Assembly: GCA_947473475.1 (NCBI GenBank)
Contig: CANJBZ010000029.1
Span: 1-55,166, forward strand
Direction: 5' to 3'
DNA from: Alphaproteobacteria bacterium
GTDB lineage: Bacteria; Pseudomonadota; Alphaproteobacteria; Micropepsales; Micropepsaceae
Length of the DNA stretch: 55,166 nucleotides
Shown here: in pieces, positions 33,733-42,290 of the stretch
How the letters are laid out: the number at the start of each line of letters is the position of its first letter
Numbering within the stretch: the first letter of the stretch is position 1
Notes under the pieces: generated by a model
The model's input: only the letters and a program-made list of their open reading frames with translations
Database searches by the model: none
Told to the model about the DNA's origin: nothing
Position numbers and translations under genes: made by a program

Positions 33733-34743
33733 TTAGAGCGGCGCCCCAGGAATGGCGATCTGGTCGCCCGTCGGGCCCGGTTTGATCATCGGCTTCTCCC
33801 ACATGATCATTCCGCGCAGATTGTCCTTCTGCGTGCCGGGCTTGGAGAGCGTGATGGTGTAGCTCTGCTTGTCGCGCGGACCGGCTTTGGGCCAACTCCA
33901 CTCGGCAACCTGCGCCTGCTCCTTGTCATCCTTGCGGACGCCCTTGTAGCCGGCGCCCGTTGCAGCCACGACCTGCGAGCCTTCCGGGATGACAAGGCGA
34001 ACCGTGACGCCTTCGGCACCCAAGCCCTTACCAGCCAAGCCCAGATTTTGGACGTCCAAGGTATATGTCACGCCCTTCTCGCCCGGCTGCCCCTTGGTCA
34101 AACGGCCGCGCATGGCGGCGCGGAAGCCAACGTCGGATTTGATCCAGTCGAGGATTTGCGCGAGCTGCGCTTCCGTCACGCGGTCGGGGTTGAAGTTGCC
34201 CATGTGCGGTCGCGCCGGGCCGTTGCCCGTACCAACCGCCTGGGCATGGCGCTTGATGCCGTCCACGTGGTTATAAACGAGGTCCTTCAGCCAATTGATG
34301 TCGGCATTGACCGCGCCCATGTCGTCGCGCGGACCGATCAGCACGTTGCCATGGCACTGACCACAGCCGACGGAGATCATCGTGCGCTGACCGGCGGGGG
34401 CATTGGCCGGGACTTCGGTCTTCCACGGGCCGGGCTGCGCTGGCTTCGGCATGGAGGCGAAGTAAGCGGTGAGATTGTTGATTTCCTGATCGCTGACCTG
34501 CACATCCGTGAACATCGGCATGATGCCCCACGGCTTGCGGATAGCCTGGCGAACCTGCGCCGCGCTCAATCCACGGCCGGCCAGATCAGGCCCAAAAGCG
34601 CCTTCGGCCACGCCACCATGGCAGTCTTTGCAGCGAAGCTCATCAGCCCACAGAGTCTTTCCCGCGGCGGCATCGCCCTGTTGGGCAGCAGCCATCCCAG
34701 CGGTCAGCGGCAGCATGGCAAGCGCAAGCAATAGTTTTTTCAT
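33733..34743 (-). CDS. Exported diheme c-type cytochrome with C-terminal beta domain
   Basis: Periplasmic electron carrier of 336 residues, signal peptide MKKLLLALAMLPLTAGMAAA. Two haem sites: CKDCH (38-42) and CGQCH (127-131). Met ligands may be in MPMFTD and HMGNF. Residues ~220-336 form a separate non-haem beta-strand domain (GVTYTLDVQNLG..., VTVRLVIPEGSQVV, QSYTITLSKPGTQ) resembling an Ig-like domain with an alternating strand pattern, which is not common for simple cytochromes. GGGAGGGAAATCAC precedes the ATG. It is the first gene of the minus-strand run with two RPDF genes and the metallo-beta-lactamase, with a 120-bp gap after it. Its role is unclear: donor or acceptor for a periplasmic dehydrogenase is likely. 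Confidence 0.85.
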   Translation of the reverse strand: MKKLLLALAMLPLTAGMAAAQQGDAAAGKTLWADELRCKDCHGGVAEGAFGPDLAGRGLSAAQVRQAIRKPWGIMPMFTDVQVSDQEINNLTAYFASMPKPAQPGPWKTEVPANAPAGQRTMISVGCGQCHGNVLIGPRDDMGAVNADINWLKDLVYNHVDGIKRHAQAVGTGNGPARPHMGNFNPDRVTEAQLAQILDWIKSDVGFRAAMRGRLTKGQPGEKGVTYTLDVQNLGLAGKGLGAEGVTVRLVIPEGSQVVAATGAGYKGVRKDDKEQAQVAEWSWPKAGPRDKQSYTITLSKPGTQKDNLRGMIMWEKPMIKPGPTGDQIAIPGAPL

Positions 34744-34977
34744 GTGATTTCCCTCCCAGGAGGCTCCCTTTTGGCTAGGAGCCGATCACGAAGAGTTTAA
34801 CCCGCCCAGGCCCTCGCCTGCAACGCGAAACGCCGGTAATCGGCCTTCCCCGCTCCGCCGCAGACTTTTGGCAAATCGCGCGTTGACCCCGGGCCCTCCA
34901 CTCCCCACCTTAGGCTACAGCTTTTGTGAACGGACCGAGCGAGACGTCGCTTCGAGTCGCCTTGAAAGGAGACCGTT

Positions 34978-35586
34978 ATGCGTTGGTTACCCCGGTTCTC
35001 GAGCCCGGCAGGAAGCGGGGCCGCCGCGTTGGTGATTGTGCTCGCGGTCATGCTAACCGGCTGCGGCATCAACACGATCCCCACCAAGGAAGAAACCGCC
35101 AAGGCCGCCTGGAGCGAGGTGCAGAACCAGTATCAGCGGCGCGCCGACCTGATCCCCAATCTGGTCAACACCGTGAAGGGCTACGCCACGCAGGAGCAGA
35201 CGGTACTGACCGAAGTGACCCAGGCACGGGCGAAGGCGACCCAGGTCCAGGTCAATGCCAATCAGCTCACCGACCCGGAAGCCATCCGCCGCTTCCAGGA
35301 AGCCCAAGCGCAACTCTCCGGTTCGCTGGGGCGCTTGCTTGCCATCAGCGAGCAGTATCCCGATCTCAAATCGAACCAGAACTTCCTGGCGCTGCAGTCG
35401 CAGCTGGAAGGGACGGAGAACCGCATCACCGTTGCGCGCCGCGACTACATCTCGGCGGTGCAGGACTTCAACACGGAAGTGCGCACGTTCCCCGGTCGAT
35501 TGTGGGCCGGCATGTATGGCGCCAAGCCGATGGCGGCCTTCACGACGACGGAACAGAATCAAAGCGCACCTTCGGTCAAATTCTAA
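34978..35586 (+). CDS. lemA: LemA-family lipoprotein-like protein
   Basis: 202 residues. LemA proteins form long helical bundles; function unknown. Here the N-terminus is a lipoprotein-type signal (ALVIVLAVMLTGCGIN, Cys ~36), then the family helix KAAWSEVQNQYQRRADLIPNLVNTVKGYATQEQTVLTEVTQAR is recognisable. The end TEVRTFPGRLWAGMYGAKPMAAF is the LemA C-terminal motif. AAAGGAGA sits before the ATG. It is followed by a TPM-domain gene after 10 bp; the lemA-tpm order is a standard operon. Divergent from the diheme cytochrome with 234 bp between starts, with no repeat in the gap. Confidence 0.92.
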   Translation: MRWLPRFSSPAGSGAAALVIVLAVMLTGCGINTIPTKEETAKAAWSEVQNQYQRRADLIPNLVNTVKGYATQEQTVLTEVTQARAKATQVQVNANQLTDPEAIRRFQEAQAQLSGSLGRLLAISEQYPDLKSNQNFLALQSQLEGTENRITVARRDYISAVQDFNTEVRTFPGRLWAGMYGAKPMAAFTTTEQNQSAPSVKF

Positions 35587-35596
35587 AGGCGGTCCC

Positions 35597-36361
35597 GTGC
35601 GCGCGTTTTTCTCGTTCTTCTTCGCCTTCGTGTTGTGGAGCGGTTTGGCGGTTGCTGCCGAGCCGCAATTCCCTGCTCTGACGGGGCGCGTGGTCGATCA
35701 GGCGCGCGTGCTCGACGCAAACACGCGCGCCGACGTCGATCGCAAACTCGCCGCGTTGGGATCCAAGACCGGCACGCAGTTGGTCGTGGTGACGCTCGCC
35801 TCGCTGCAGGGCTACGAGATCGAGGAATTTGGTGTTGGTCTCGGCCGCGCCTGGGGCATCGGGCAGAAGGGCAAGAACAACGGCGCGTTGCTGATTATCG
35901 CGCCGAACGAACACCGTGTCCGCATCGAGGTTGGCTATGGCCTTGAAGGCACGCTGACCGATGCGATTTCGCGCCTGGTGATCGAGAACGGAATTCTGCC
36001 GCGGTTTCGCGCCAACGATTATCCCGGCGGCATCGAACGCGGTGTAGACGATCTGACCCAAGTCCTGAGCGGCGATGCGAAAGAATTTCAGCAGCGCGCG
36101 GTGGCCCGCGACCGCGGCGCGGCCAGCCCGAAGGATCTGCAAGGCCTCCTTTGGATGGTCTTCATTGTCGGCATCTGGCTGTTCCTGGCGTTCCGTTCGA
36201 GCCGCAACCGGCTTAACGGCCGCCGCGGCGGCATGCCGTGGATCGTACCGATGCCGATGGGTGGCGGATGGCGCGGCGGCGATTGGGGTGGCGGCGGTGG
36301 CGGCGGCTTTTCCGGGGGCGGCGGTTCGTTCGGCGGCGGCGGCGCGTCGGGCCGATGGTGA
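35597..36361 (+). CDS. Exported TPM-domain (YgcG-like) protein
   Basis: 254 residues from a GTG (GGCGGTCCC upstream). It has a signal peptide (FFSFFFAFVLWSGLAVA), then the TPM domain: FPALTGRVVDQARVLD, then QLVVVTLASLQGYEIEEFGVGLGRAWGIGQKGKNNG, typical of TLP18.3/Psb32/MOLO-1 proteins, some of which bind metal. A membrane segment follows (GLLWMVFIVGIWLFLAF), and the tail is a Gly/Trp-rich low-complexity stretch (GGGWRGGDWGGG). The gene is second in the lemA operon. Its end overlaps the next gene by 7 nt (ATGGTGA). The family's function is unknown; acid-phosphatase-like activity has been reported for plant homologues. Confidence 0.9.
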   Translation: MRAFFSFFFAFVLWSGLAVAAEPQFPALTGRVVDQARVLDANTRADVDRKLAALGSKTGTQLVVVTLASLQGYEIEEFGVGLGRAWGIGQKGKNNGALLIIAPNEHRVRIEVGYGLEGTLTDAISRLVIENGILPRFRANDYPGGIERGVDDLTQVLSGDAKEFQQRAVARDRGAASPKDLQGLLWMVFIVGIWLFLAFRSSRNRLNGRRGGMPWIVPMPMGGGWRGGDWGGGGGGGFSGGGGSFGGGGASGRW

Positions 36362-36996
36362 CGGGCCCGCTGCTTTCCGCCGAAGACCATAAGCGTTTGA
36401 GCGAAGCCATCCGCGCGGCGGAGGCAAACACATCCGGCGAGATTTACGTTGTCGTCGCGGAGCACGCGGACGGTTTTCGGCTTGTGCCGGTGTTATGGGC
36501 TGCGCTGTTGGCGTTGCTGCTGCCCTGGCCGCTGATCTACGCCACAACGCTATCCATCACGCAGATTCTCACACTGCAGGGCTTTGCTTTTGTTGTGGCG
36601 GGCGCGGTGTTGTCGCTACCCCAATTGCGCTATCGCCTCATTCCGCCCAGCATTGCGGACGAGGCTACGCGCGCCTCCGCGGAGCTGCATTTCTCCGCCC
36701 ACGGCATTCATCTGACGGCAGAGCGAACCGGCGTGCTTCTTTACATCTGCATGAAGCCGCGGCGGATCGAGGTGCTGGCCGATTCCGGCATTCACAGCAA
36801 GGTCGATCCGGCGACGTGGGAGCACATGGTTGAGAAAATTGCTTCGGGCGGACGCCAGGGGCGTTTGGCGGATGGTCTCGCCGCCGCCATCCACAGCACG
36901 GGCGAGCTTCTGGCGCAGCATTTCCCGCGCCGTACCGACGATCGCAACGAACTGCCCGACCGTGTTGTCGAATATCGCGGACGTACGGTGCACTGA
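36355..36996 (+). CDS. TPM-domain membrane protein, second copy
   Basis: 213 residues beginning at ATG 36355, overlapping the previous stop. The N-terminal TPM-like segment LSAEDHKRLSEAIRAAEANTSGEIYVVVAEHAD is followed by two hydrophobic segments (PVLWAALLALLLPWPLIYAT and GFAFVVAGAVLSL), so the family domain is split by membrane spans. VLLYICMKPRRIEVLADSGIHSKVD is the second half of a TPM domain (strand and DSGI motif). Probably forms a complex with LemA and the first TPM protein in the inner membrane. It ends 2 bp from the convergent DUF6152 gene. Confidence 0.85.
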   Translation: MVTGPLLSAEDHKRLSEAIRAAEANTSGEIYVVVAEHADGFRLVPVLWAALLALLLPWPLIYATTLSITQILTLQGFAFVVAGAVLSLPQLRYRLIPPSIADEATRASAELHFSAHGIHLTAERTGVLLYICMKPRRIEVLADSGIHSKVDPATWEHMVEKIASGGRQGRLADGLAAAIHSTGELLAQHFPRRTDDRNELPDRVVEYRGRTVH

Positions 36997-36998
36997 CT

Positions 36999-37400
36999 TC
37001 AGTTTTCGCTGGAACCGTTCAGCTGCTTGAAGCGGTCGACTGCGAAGGTCCTGCCGTCCATCGTTGTCACCGCGATGAAGAAACCCGCGGCACTGCCGTC
37101 GCGGCGCGGATTGTAGGCGACCTTGATCTTGTCGCCCGCACCGAAGGCATCCTTGATGAAGCCGCCATTTGTCAGCCGCCCGATGCTGCCGCCTTCGAAT
37201 TCAAATTGCGTGCTGCGGCCCGCGTCATTGACGACAACGAGGCTGAGCTTGGCGTGCGGGTTCATCCACTGCCAGCTCTTCACAGTGCCTTCGACCGTTT
37301 TGTAGGTGCCCATATTGTAAGCCGCGAGCGAATGATGCGCGGACGCGGGCAACGCGCCACACGCGACGCACATTGCAGCGATAGCAAAAGACCGTTTCAT
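36999..37400 (-). CDS. Exported DUF6152-family protein
   Basis: 133 residues with signal peptide MKRSFAIAAMCVACGALPASA. The mature protein starts HHSLAAYN, then GTVKSWQWMNPHAKLSLVVVNDAG and VAYNPRRDGSAAGFF. The HHS opening and WxNPH strand are the DUF6152 signature, a small beta-barrel-like periplasmic domain. The family has no assigned function. In other genomes I recall it close to families like the RPDF proteins present here, consistent with a periplasmic theme, but this neighbour relation is from memory. Convergent with the TPM genes; monocistronic or co-transcribed from the GS-like gene side across 75 bp. Confidence 0.8.
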   Translation of the reverse strand: MKRSFAIAAMCVACGALPASAHHSLAAYNMGTYKTVEGTVKSWQWMNPHAKLSLVVVNDAGRSTQFEFEGGSIGRLTNGGFIKDAFGAGDKIKVAYNPRRDGSAAGFFIAVTTMDGRTFAVDRFKQLNGSSEN

Positions 37401-37474
37401 GCCCTACCTCCCGCGCGCTCACCGGCTTTGTGCAAGCTTAGCGAAAATCGCAGGGCAAGAAAATGCCAGGGTAG

Positions 37475-38869
37475 CTACAGGTACCACTCATATTCTTCCG
37501 CCGTGATGATCTTACGGAAGCGCTGAAGTTCTTTGGACTTGGTTTCGCGATAGAGTGCTATCGCCTCGGCGCCAAAATAGCCCGGAAGAACAGCAGCGTT
37601 CTCGAGCCGCTTCAGCGCCTCGCCAAGCGAGAAGGGTAGCGCCAGATCCGGCTCGCGCGAAACATTGCCCACAGCCAGCGGACCCGGCTCGATGCGGTGA
37701 ACGAGGCCGTGATGCATGCCGGCAAGAATGGCCGCCATCACCAGATAGGGATTGGCGTCGGCGCCGGCACAGCGATGCTCGACGCGCCGCGCCGCCGACG
37801 GCCCCACCGGCACACGCAACCCCGCCGAGCGGTTGTTGATGCCCAGGCGGCGATTTACCGGCGCGAACATGTCCGGCTGAAACCGGCGGTAGGCGTTCAG
37901 ATTGGGCGCAAAGAACGCCATGCTCTCGGGCATCAGCGCCGCCAAGCCGCCGGCAGCAAAGCGCAAGCTGTCGCTGCCTTCCGCCGTGCCGTTGTCGAAA
38001 ATGTTCCGGCCGTTCTTATCGACGAGGCTCACATGCACATGCTGGCCGGAGCCCAGCCCTTCCGCATAGGGCTTCGACATAAAGCTGGCCTGAAAGCCCT
38101 GACTGAGCGCGGCGGACTTGACGATCTGGCGCAGGAAAATGGCGTGATCCGAGGCGGCCAGAACATTGGTCTGGTGCCGCAGATTGGCCTCGAATTGGCC
38201 CGGCGAATATTCCTTGCTGGTGGCAGTCAGCGGCACGCCTTGGACGACTGCGGCTTCGGCGAGCGCGGTGAGAAAACCCTGGTAGCGGTTAAGGTCTTCT
38301 ATTCCGTATACAGACGGGGTGTTCTCGCGCTTTCCCGTACGCGGGCTTATGGGCGGCAGCGGCCCGCCTTTCTCGTCGCGCGCGGCGTCGATAAGATAAA
38401 ATTCCAGCTCGTGCGCTGCGACCGGCGTAAGGTCCAGTTCGCGGCATCGCGCCAGCACACGTTCCAGGATGGCGCGCGGGTCGTAACTGAGCGGCGCGCC
38501 GGCGGTATCATGCAAGCTCATCAGTATCTGCGCACGGGGCAAGTCGGCGCCCCACACGGGCGAGGCGGTGCCCGGAATGGGCCACGCGGTTCCGTCCGGA
38601 TCGCCATCGGAATAGCCGCGCCCTTGCGGGTTCATCATTTCCCCGCGCACGTCCATCAGATGGAGTGACATGGGAATCTGCATCCCGGATTCAAACAATT
38701 TGACCGCATCGGACACTGCTATGCGCTTGCCGCGCAGCGCGCCGCAGATGTCGGCAATGGCGGCATCGACAAACCGGATGTTCGGATTGGCAAGCAGCAC
38801 CGCTTCCAGCTCGGCCTGGGCGGCGGCGTGCGGGTTCATTTCCTTGGCAGGGTTCGTTTGCTGGTTCAT
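37475..38869 (-). CDS. Glutamine synthetase-family ligase (PuuA-like)
   Basis: 464-residue ATP-dependent ligase of the glutamine-synthetase superfamily. N-terminal RFVDAAIADICGALRGK is the beta-grasp region. Catalytic motifs: EFYLIDA, EYSPGQFEANLRH, GSGQHVHVSL, NRRLGINNRSAGLRVP and RVEHRCAGADANPYL. It lacks the Tyr-adenylylation region of GlnA-I (no NLYDLPPEE stretch) and matches gamma-glutamylputrescine synthetase or other gamma-glutamyl-amide ligases (GS type III/PuuA class). No puu genes are adjacent, so the amine substrate is unknown. The start ATG 38869 lacks a strong ribosome site; ATG 38839 is an alternative. It ends 75 bp from the DUF6152 gene. Confidence 0.88.
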   Translation of the reverse strand: MNQQTNPAKEMNPHAAAQAELEAVLLANPNIRFVDAAIADICGALRGKRIAVSDAVKLFESGMQIPMSLHLMDVRGEMMNPQGRGYSDGDPDGTAWPIPGTASPVWGADLPRAQILMSLHDTAGAPLSYDPRAILERVLARCRELDLTPVAAHELEFYLIDAARDEKGGPLPPISPRTGKRENTPSVYGIEDLNRYQGFLTALAEAAVVQGVPLTATSKEYSPGQFEANLRHQTNVLAASDHAIFLRQIVKSAALSQGFQASFMSKPYAEGLGSGQHVHVSLVDKNGRNIFDNGTAEGSDSLRFAAGGLAALMPESMAFFAPNLNAYRRFQPDMFAPVNRRLGINNRSAGLRVPVGPSAARRVEHRCAGADANPYLVMAAILAGMHHGLVHRIEPGPLAVGNVSREPDLALPFSLGEALKRLENAAVLPGYFGAEAIALYRETKSKELQRFRKIITAEEYEWYL

Positions 38870-38991
38870 GGAGCTAGGTTAACGCAGAAGCGGCGAAAAG
38901 GCTGTATCTGCCGTTTCCTGTCAATATTTCCTTGATTCACCGTCCTCACTTCTGGGGATTGCACGCGCGGCGCGGCGTAAAGCGCCCTCAA

Positions 38992-39149
38992 TTCCCTCGC
39001 CCCCGCAGGGGGAGAGGGTCAGGGTGAGGGGGCGGTCTCACCGATGCACAGACGCACGAAATTCTTGGCACCATGCGCCCGCATCGAATTCGTCAATTGA
39101 AGCATCTCCCCCTCACCCCAGCCCTCTCCCCCGCTGGGGGCGAGGGAGA
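38992..39149. repeat. Inverted pair of CCCTC/GAGGG dispersed repeats (CCCTCACCCC type)
   Basis: Left arm 38992-39034: ATTCCCTCGCCCCCGCAG, GGGGGAGAGGGTCAGGGTGA, then GGGGGCGG. Right arm 39105-39149: CTCCCCCTCACCCCAG, CCCTCTCCCCCGCTGGGG, GCGAGGGAG. The arms are inverted copies ~70 bp apart. This is a common alphaproteobacterial intergenic element and can form a long hairpin. It fills most of the 285 bp between the GS-like gene and the PrpD gene; otherwise nothing is visible there. Confidence 0.8.
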
Positions 39150-39154
39150 TCGCG

Positions 39155-40621
39155 TTAAACTTGGATAAGCGGGCGGAGTTCGGTGATGGATTTCACTGTT
39201 TCCAGCGCGAAGATTTTTTCGACGAGGCGACTGTATTTTTCGGCGCCGAGGATGGGCACGCAGAGGTCGCGGCCCTTGGCGATCATCTCTTCGCGGGTCA
39301 TCGGGTTGCCGGAGGTGCCGCGCACGGTTTCGACGCGTTCGGAAACGGTTTTGCCGTCCATGGTCGTCACTTCCACAACCGCGGCGCGCTTGGGCAGAAG
39401 CTTGTCCAGCGAAGCGTCGCCGACCAGGGTCACCTTCGCGCGCTGTTTCAGAATGTTGGCGTCTTTCATGCGCGCGACATCGTGGGCGGCGCGGAAGCTG
39501 GCGGTCTTGTCGATGAGCATGACGGCCAGCATGTGCTGCAGGCAGATGTCGGGGATTTCGCGATTGTCGACGACCGTGGCTTCGTGGCTGGCCACGCGCG
39601 CGACGATTTTCTGCACATTATCGGGCGTCAAATTGTTCTTCTTGATCAGCGCTTCCAAAGCATCCAGCGGCGCTTGAATGGGCGAACCGACGGTCCATTT
39701 CTTCACGTCGGTGCGCATGATTTCGTAGCGCTCGCCCAGACCGTCGATCAGCACGGAAGGATTATTCATAGGCTGATAGGCTTCGATGAAACTGTCCGCG
39801 CCCGAGAGCACGTCTTCCACGCCGGTGCCGCCTGCTTGCACCAGCAGCGCGGCGGTCAGGCCGTTGCGCGCGGGCATGCCTGCGAAATCGAAAGACTTTT
39901 CGATGTGCTGGGTGTCGCGCTGCCAGGAGCCGATGCCCGACGCCGACTGCGCCGTGTAAGACAACAGCCAGCGCATTTGCTGCGCCGACAATCCGGCGAT
40001 CGATCCAGCAGCAGCAGCCGCGCCGAACGTCCCGGCGATGGCGTGCGTGCTGCGGTGCGTGGCGGCCATATATTCCTGCTTGCCGAGCATTGCGGTGATA
40101 CGTGGGCCGATGTCGTAGCCGAGCGCCACGGCGCGCAGGAACCGCTCGCCGCTGACGCCCAATTTCTCGCCCATCGCGAGAGATGACGGCAACACGGCAG
40201 AACCCGGATGCGATAGCGAGCCGGGATGCGTATCGTCGGTTTCATCGGAATGCGCGAGCAGGCCATTGACCAGCGCCGCTTCAATCGGCCCGCACAGCAG
40301 ATTGGAGGCAGGAATGGTGCTGCTGCGCTCGCCCGGATTGAGCTTGGCGAAGTTGAGCGCGAATTTTCCCGGCGGCAATTCGGCGCCGGAAATCATCGCG
40401 CCAAACGTATCGAGGATCGCCTGTTTGGTGCGTTCGACCACCGCGTCGGGAAGTTTGCGGTTTGCCGCGTCCGCCATATAGGTGGACAGTTTGGTCATCA
40501 GCGGGCTGATACCCGACGATGCAGCGCGCGCAACGCGCGGAAGCGCCGTTGCCGCCGCCAACGCCGTTCCGGTCCGCAGGACATTGCGGCGGGATAGCGC
40601 CGCCGGTTTTTTGTCGATCAT
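39155..40621 (-). CDS. Tat-exported MmgE/PrpD-family protein, copy A
   Basis: 488 residues. The family includes 2-methylcitrate and aconitate-related dehydratases and isomerases (PrpD, itaconate-forming CAD1). A twin-arginine signal is present: LSRRNVLRTGTALAAATALPRVARA, unusual because PrpD is normally cytoplasmic. MmgE/PrpD blocks: AILDTFGAMISGAELP, AHSDETDDTHPGSLSHPGSAVLPSSLAMGEKLG, YDIGPRI, FGAAAAAGSIAGL, and KWTVGSPIQAPLDAL. PHLLR-type His and Asp residues of the active cleft are kept (SDETDDTHPG). GGGAGG with 5-nt spacing precedes ATG 40621. It is the second gene of a tandem pair, 20 nt after its paralogue. Physiological substrate unknown. Confidence 0.88.
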   Translation of the reverse strand: MIDKKPAALSRRNVLRTGTALAAATALPRVARAASSGISPLMTKLSTYMADAANRKLPDAVVERTKQAILDTFGAMISGAELPPGKFALNFAKLNPGERSSTIPASNLLCGPIEAALVNGLLAHSDETDDTHPGSLSHPGSAVLPSSLAMGEKLGVSGERFLRAVALGYDIGPRITAMLGKQEYMAATHRSTHAIAGTFGAAAAAGSIAGLSAQQMRWLLSYTAQSASGIGSWQRDTQHIEKSFDFAGMPARNGLTAALLVQAGGTGVEDVLSGADSFIEAYQPMNNPSVLIDGLGERYEIMRTDVKKWTVGSPIQAPLDALEALIKKNNLTPDNVQKIVARVASHEATVVDNREIPDICLQHMLAVMLIDKTASFRAAHDVARMKDANILKQRAKVTLVGDASLDKLLPKRAAVVEVTTMDGKTVSERVETVRGTSGNPMTREEMIAKGRDLCVPILGAEKYSRLVEKIFALETVKSITELRPLIQV

Positions 40622-40641
40622 TTTTTCCTCCCGGAAATTCA

Positions 40642-42126
40642 TCAGGCCGTCAGCAGCGGCCGCAGCTTGCGCACGTCATCCAACATCTCAAGCGTGTTGA
40701 TCTGTTTGATCAGGGCTTCTGTTTTGTCCTTGCCCAGAACAGGTCCCATAAGATCGCGCACTTTGGCGTTCACGCCTTCCGTGTTGAGCGGGCTTTCCTT
40801 GGTGCCGGGCGGATATTTGGTGAGGTGGCTTACCTTCTTGCCGTCCTTCATCGTCACTTCGACGAAGCCGGCGCGCGGTGCTTCTTGCGTTTGCAACGCT
40901 TTATCGGCGACCAATTCGACGCGCTTGCGCAGATCCAGCAGCACGCGATCCTGCATCAGGGGGCGCGAATGGCTGTCGTCGAAGGAAACGGCGCCCTTTT
41001 GCAGGGCCACGGCGATCAGGTGCTGCACGTTCACGTCGGGCATGGCGTTGTTGTTCACGATCCCCGCGCCATCGGGCGGCAGACGCACCTGCACATGCTG
41101 CACATTGTCGGGCGTCAGATTGTTCTGCCGCCGCAGCGTCAGAAACGCATCCAGCGGCGCTTGGATCGGATAACCGACGGAAAAGGTCTTGATCGCGGTC
41201 TCCGTGACGTAGAAGCGCTTGCCCAGATCGGCGACCATCTCTTCCGGCTTTGGTTGCGTGGAAAGCGCAATCAGCAAATTGTGCTCGCCTTCCAGCACGT
41301 CGGGCACGCCGGAAAATCCAGCCATGACCATGCTGGCGGCGGTCACGCCGTTACGCGCGCCCATTCCAGCGAAATCGAAGGCTTTCTCGACGTGCTCTTC
41401 GTCGCGCACCCAGCTCCACAGGCCCGATACCTGTTGCGCCGCATAGGAAATCGCAAAGCGCATGCCCATTTCATCGAGCCGCGCCATGGAAGCCGCAGCG
41501 CCGACTGCGCCGAATGTTGAGCTTGTTCCTTCCGCGCTGCGATGCGTGCCGCGCACAAGGTCGGGTCCTAGCGCCACCAGCAGGCGGCAGCAAAGATCGT
41601 AGCCGAGCGCGACGGCGCGGATCATTTCAGGGCCGGATCGTCCCAACTTTTCACCCATTGCCAGGGCAGAGGGGACCACCGAGCAGCCGGGATGGGCTTT
41701 GGTGACCGGCTCGAAATCGTCGGTCTCATCGGCGTGCGCGCACATGGCGTTGGCGAGCGCCGCATTGACGGCGGTCGTGCGGAACGGACTGGCGACAACG
41801 GAGGCTTCCTGTACCCCGCCTTGGCTTTGCACGAATTGCAGCGCCATCTGACCGGGCTTCAGGCGGGCGCCGGAAATCATCGCGCCGAGCGTATCCAGAA
41901 TACGGTGCTTGCATTCGATGAGAACCTGCGGCGGCAACTCGCGCGCGCGGGCCTGCACCATATAGCGGGCAAGCCGGCCCGTGACGTCGGCTCCCTTCGC
42001 CGCCGCCGGGGCAGTGGCAGGAGCGGCATTCACAGCGTTTGGCAATGCCGCGGCAGCGATCAGCCCCCCGGCGCCCTGCAACATCGTGCGCCGCGCAAAA
42101 CCCGGCTTTTGTTCCGTTTCGCTCAT
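40642..42126 (-). CDS. Tat-exported MmgE/PrpD-family protein, copy B
   Basis: 494 residues from ATG 42126; a further upstream frame to 42261 is not family-like. Twin-arginine signal FARRTMLQGAGGLIAAAALPNAVNAA. Family blocks: HRILDTLGAMISGARLKPG, AHADETDDFEPVTKAHPGCSVVPSALAMGEKLG, GYDLCCRLL, STFGAVGAAASMARLDE and SVGYPIQAPLDAF. Parallel to copy A but clearly diverged (for example DFEPVTKAHPG in place of DTHPGSLSHPG). First gene of the pair. A periplasmic dehydratase or isomerase heterodimer is a tempting model because PrpD proteins are dimers. Divergent from the small membrane protein at 42291. Confidence 0.88.
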   Translation of the reverse strand: MSETEQKPGFARRTMLQGAGGLIAAAALPNAVNAAPATAPAAAKGADVTGRLARYMVQARARELPPQVLIECKHRILDTLGAMISGARLKPGQMALQFVQSQGGVQEASVVASPFRTTAVNAALANAMCAHADETDDFEPVTKAHPGCSVVPSALAMGEKLGRSGPEMIRAVALGYDLCCRLLVALGPDLVRGTHRSAEGTSSTFGAVGAAASMARLDEMGMRFAISYAAQQVSGLWSWVRDEEHVEKAFDFAGMGARNGVTAASMVMAGFSGVPDVLEGEHNLLIALSTQPKPEEMVADLGKRFYVTETAIKTFSVGYPIQAPLDAFLTLRRQNNLTPDNVQHVQVRLPPDGAGIVNNNAMPDVNVQHLIAVALQKGAVSFDDSHSRPLMQDRVLLDLRKRVELVADKALQTQEAPRAGFVEVTMKDGKKVSHLTKYPPGTKESPLNTEGVNAKVRDLMGPVLGKDKTEALIKQINTLEMLDDVRKLRPLLTA

Positions 42127-42290
42127 GCCGTCCCCTATCCCCCGGTATCGTTTGGTTGGTTTGTACCAGTTCTGCAGGCCGCGTGGCACCGCTAGCCCGC
42201 GCCTTTCCCGCGTCCGTGAATGGCAATTTTGCCCCTTGCAACGGCAACCCGGGGGCCTCAAAACCTGAACAGACAGAAACAGGGGGCTAC

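Noticed and set aside
36301-36361. Gly-rich tail of the TPM protein as a repeat or assembly artefact
   Set aside because: Gly-rich ends are usual in YgcG/TPM proteins.
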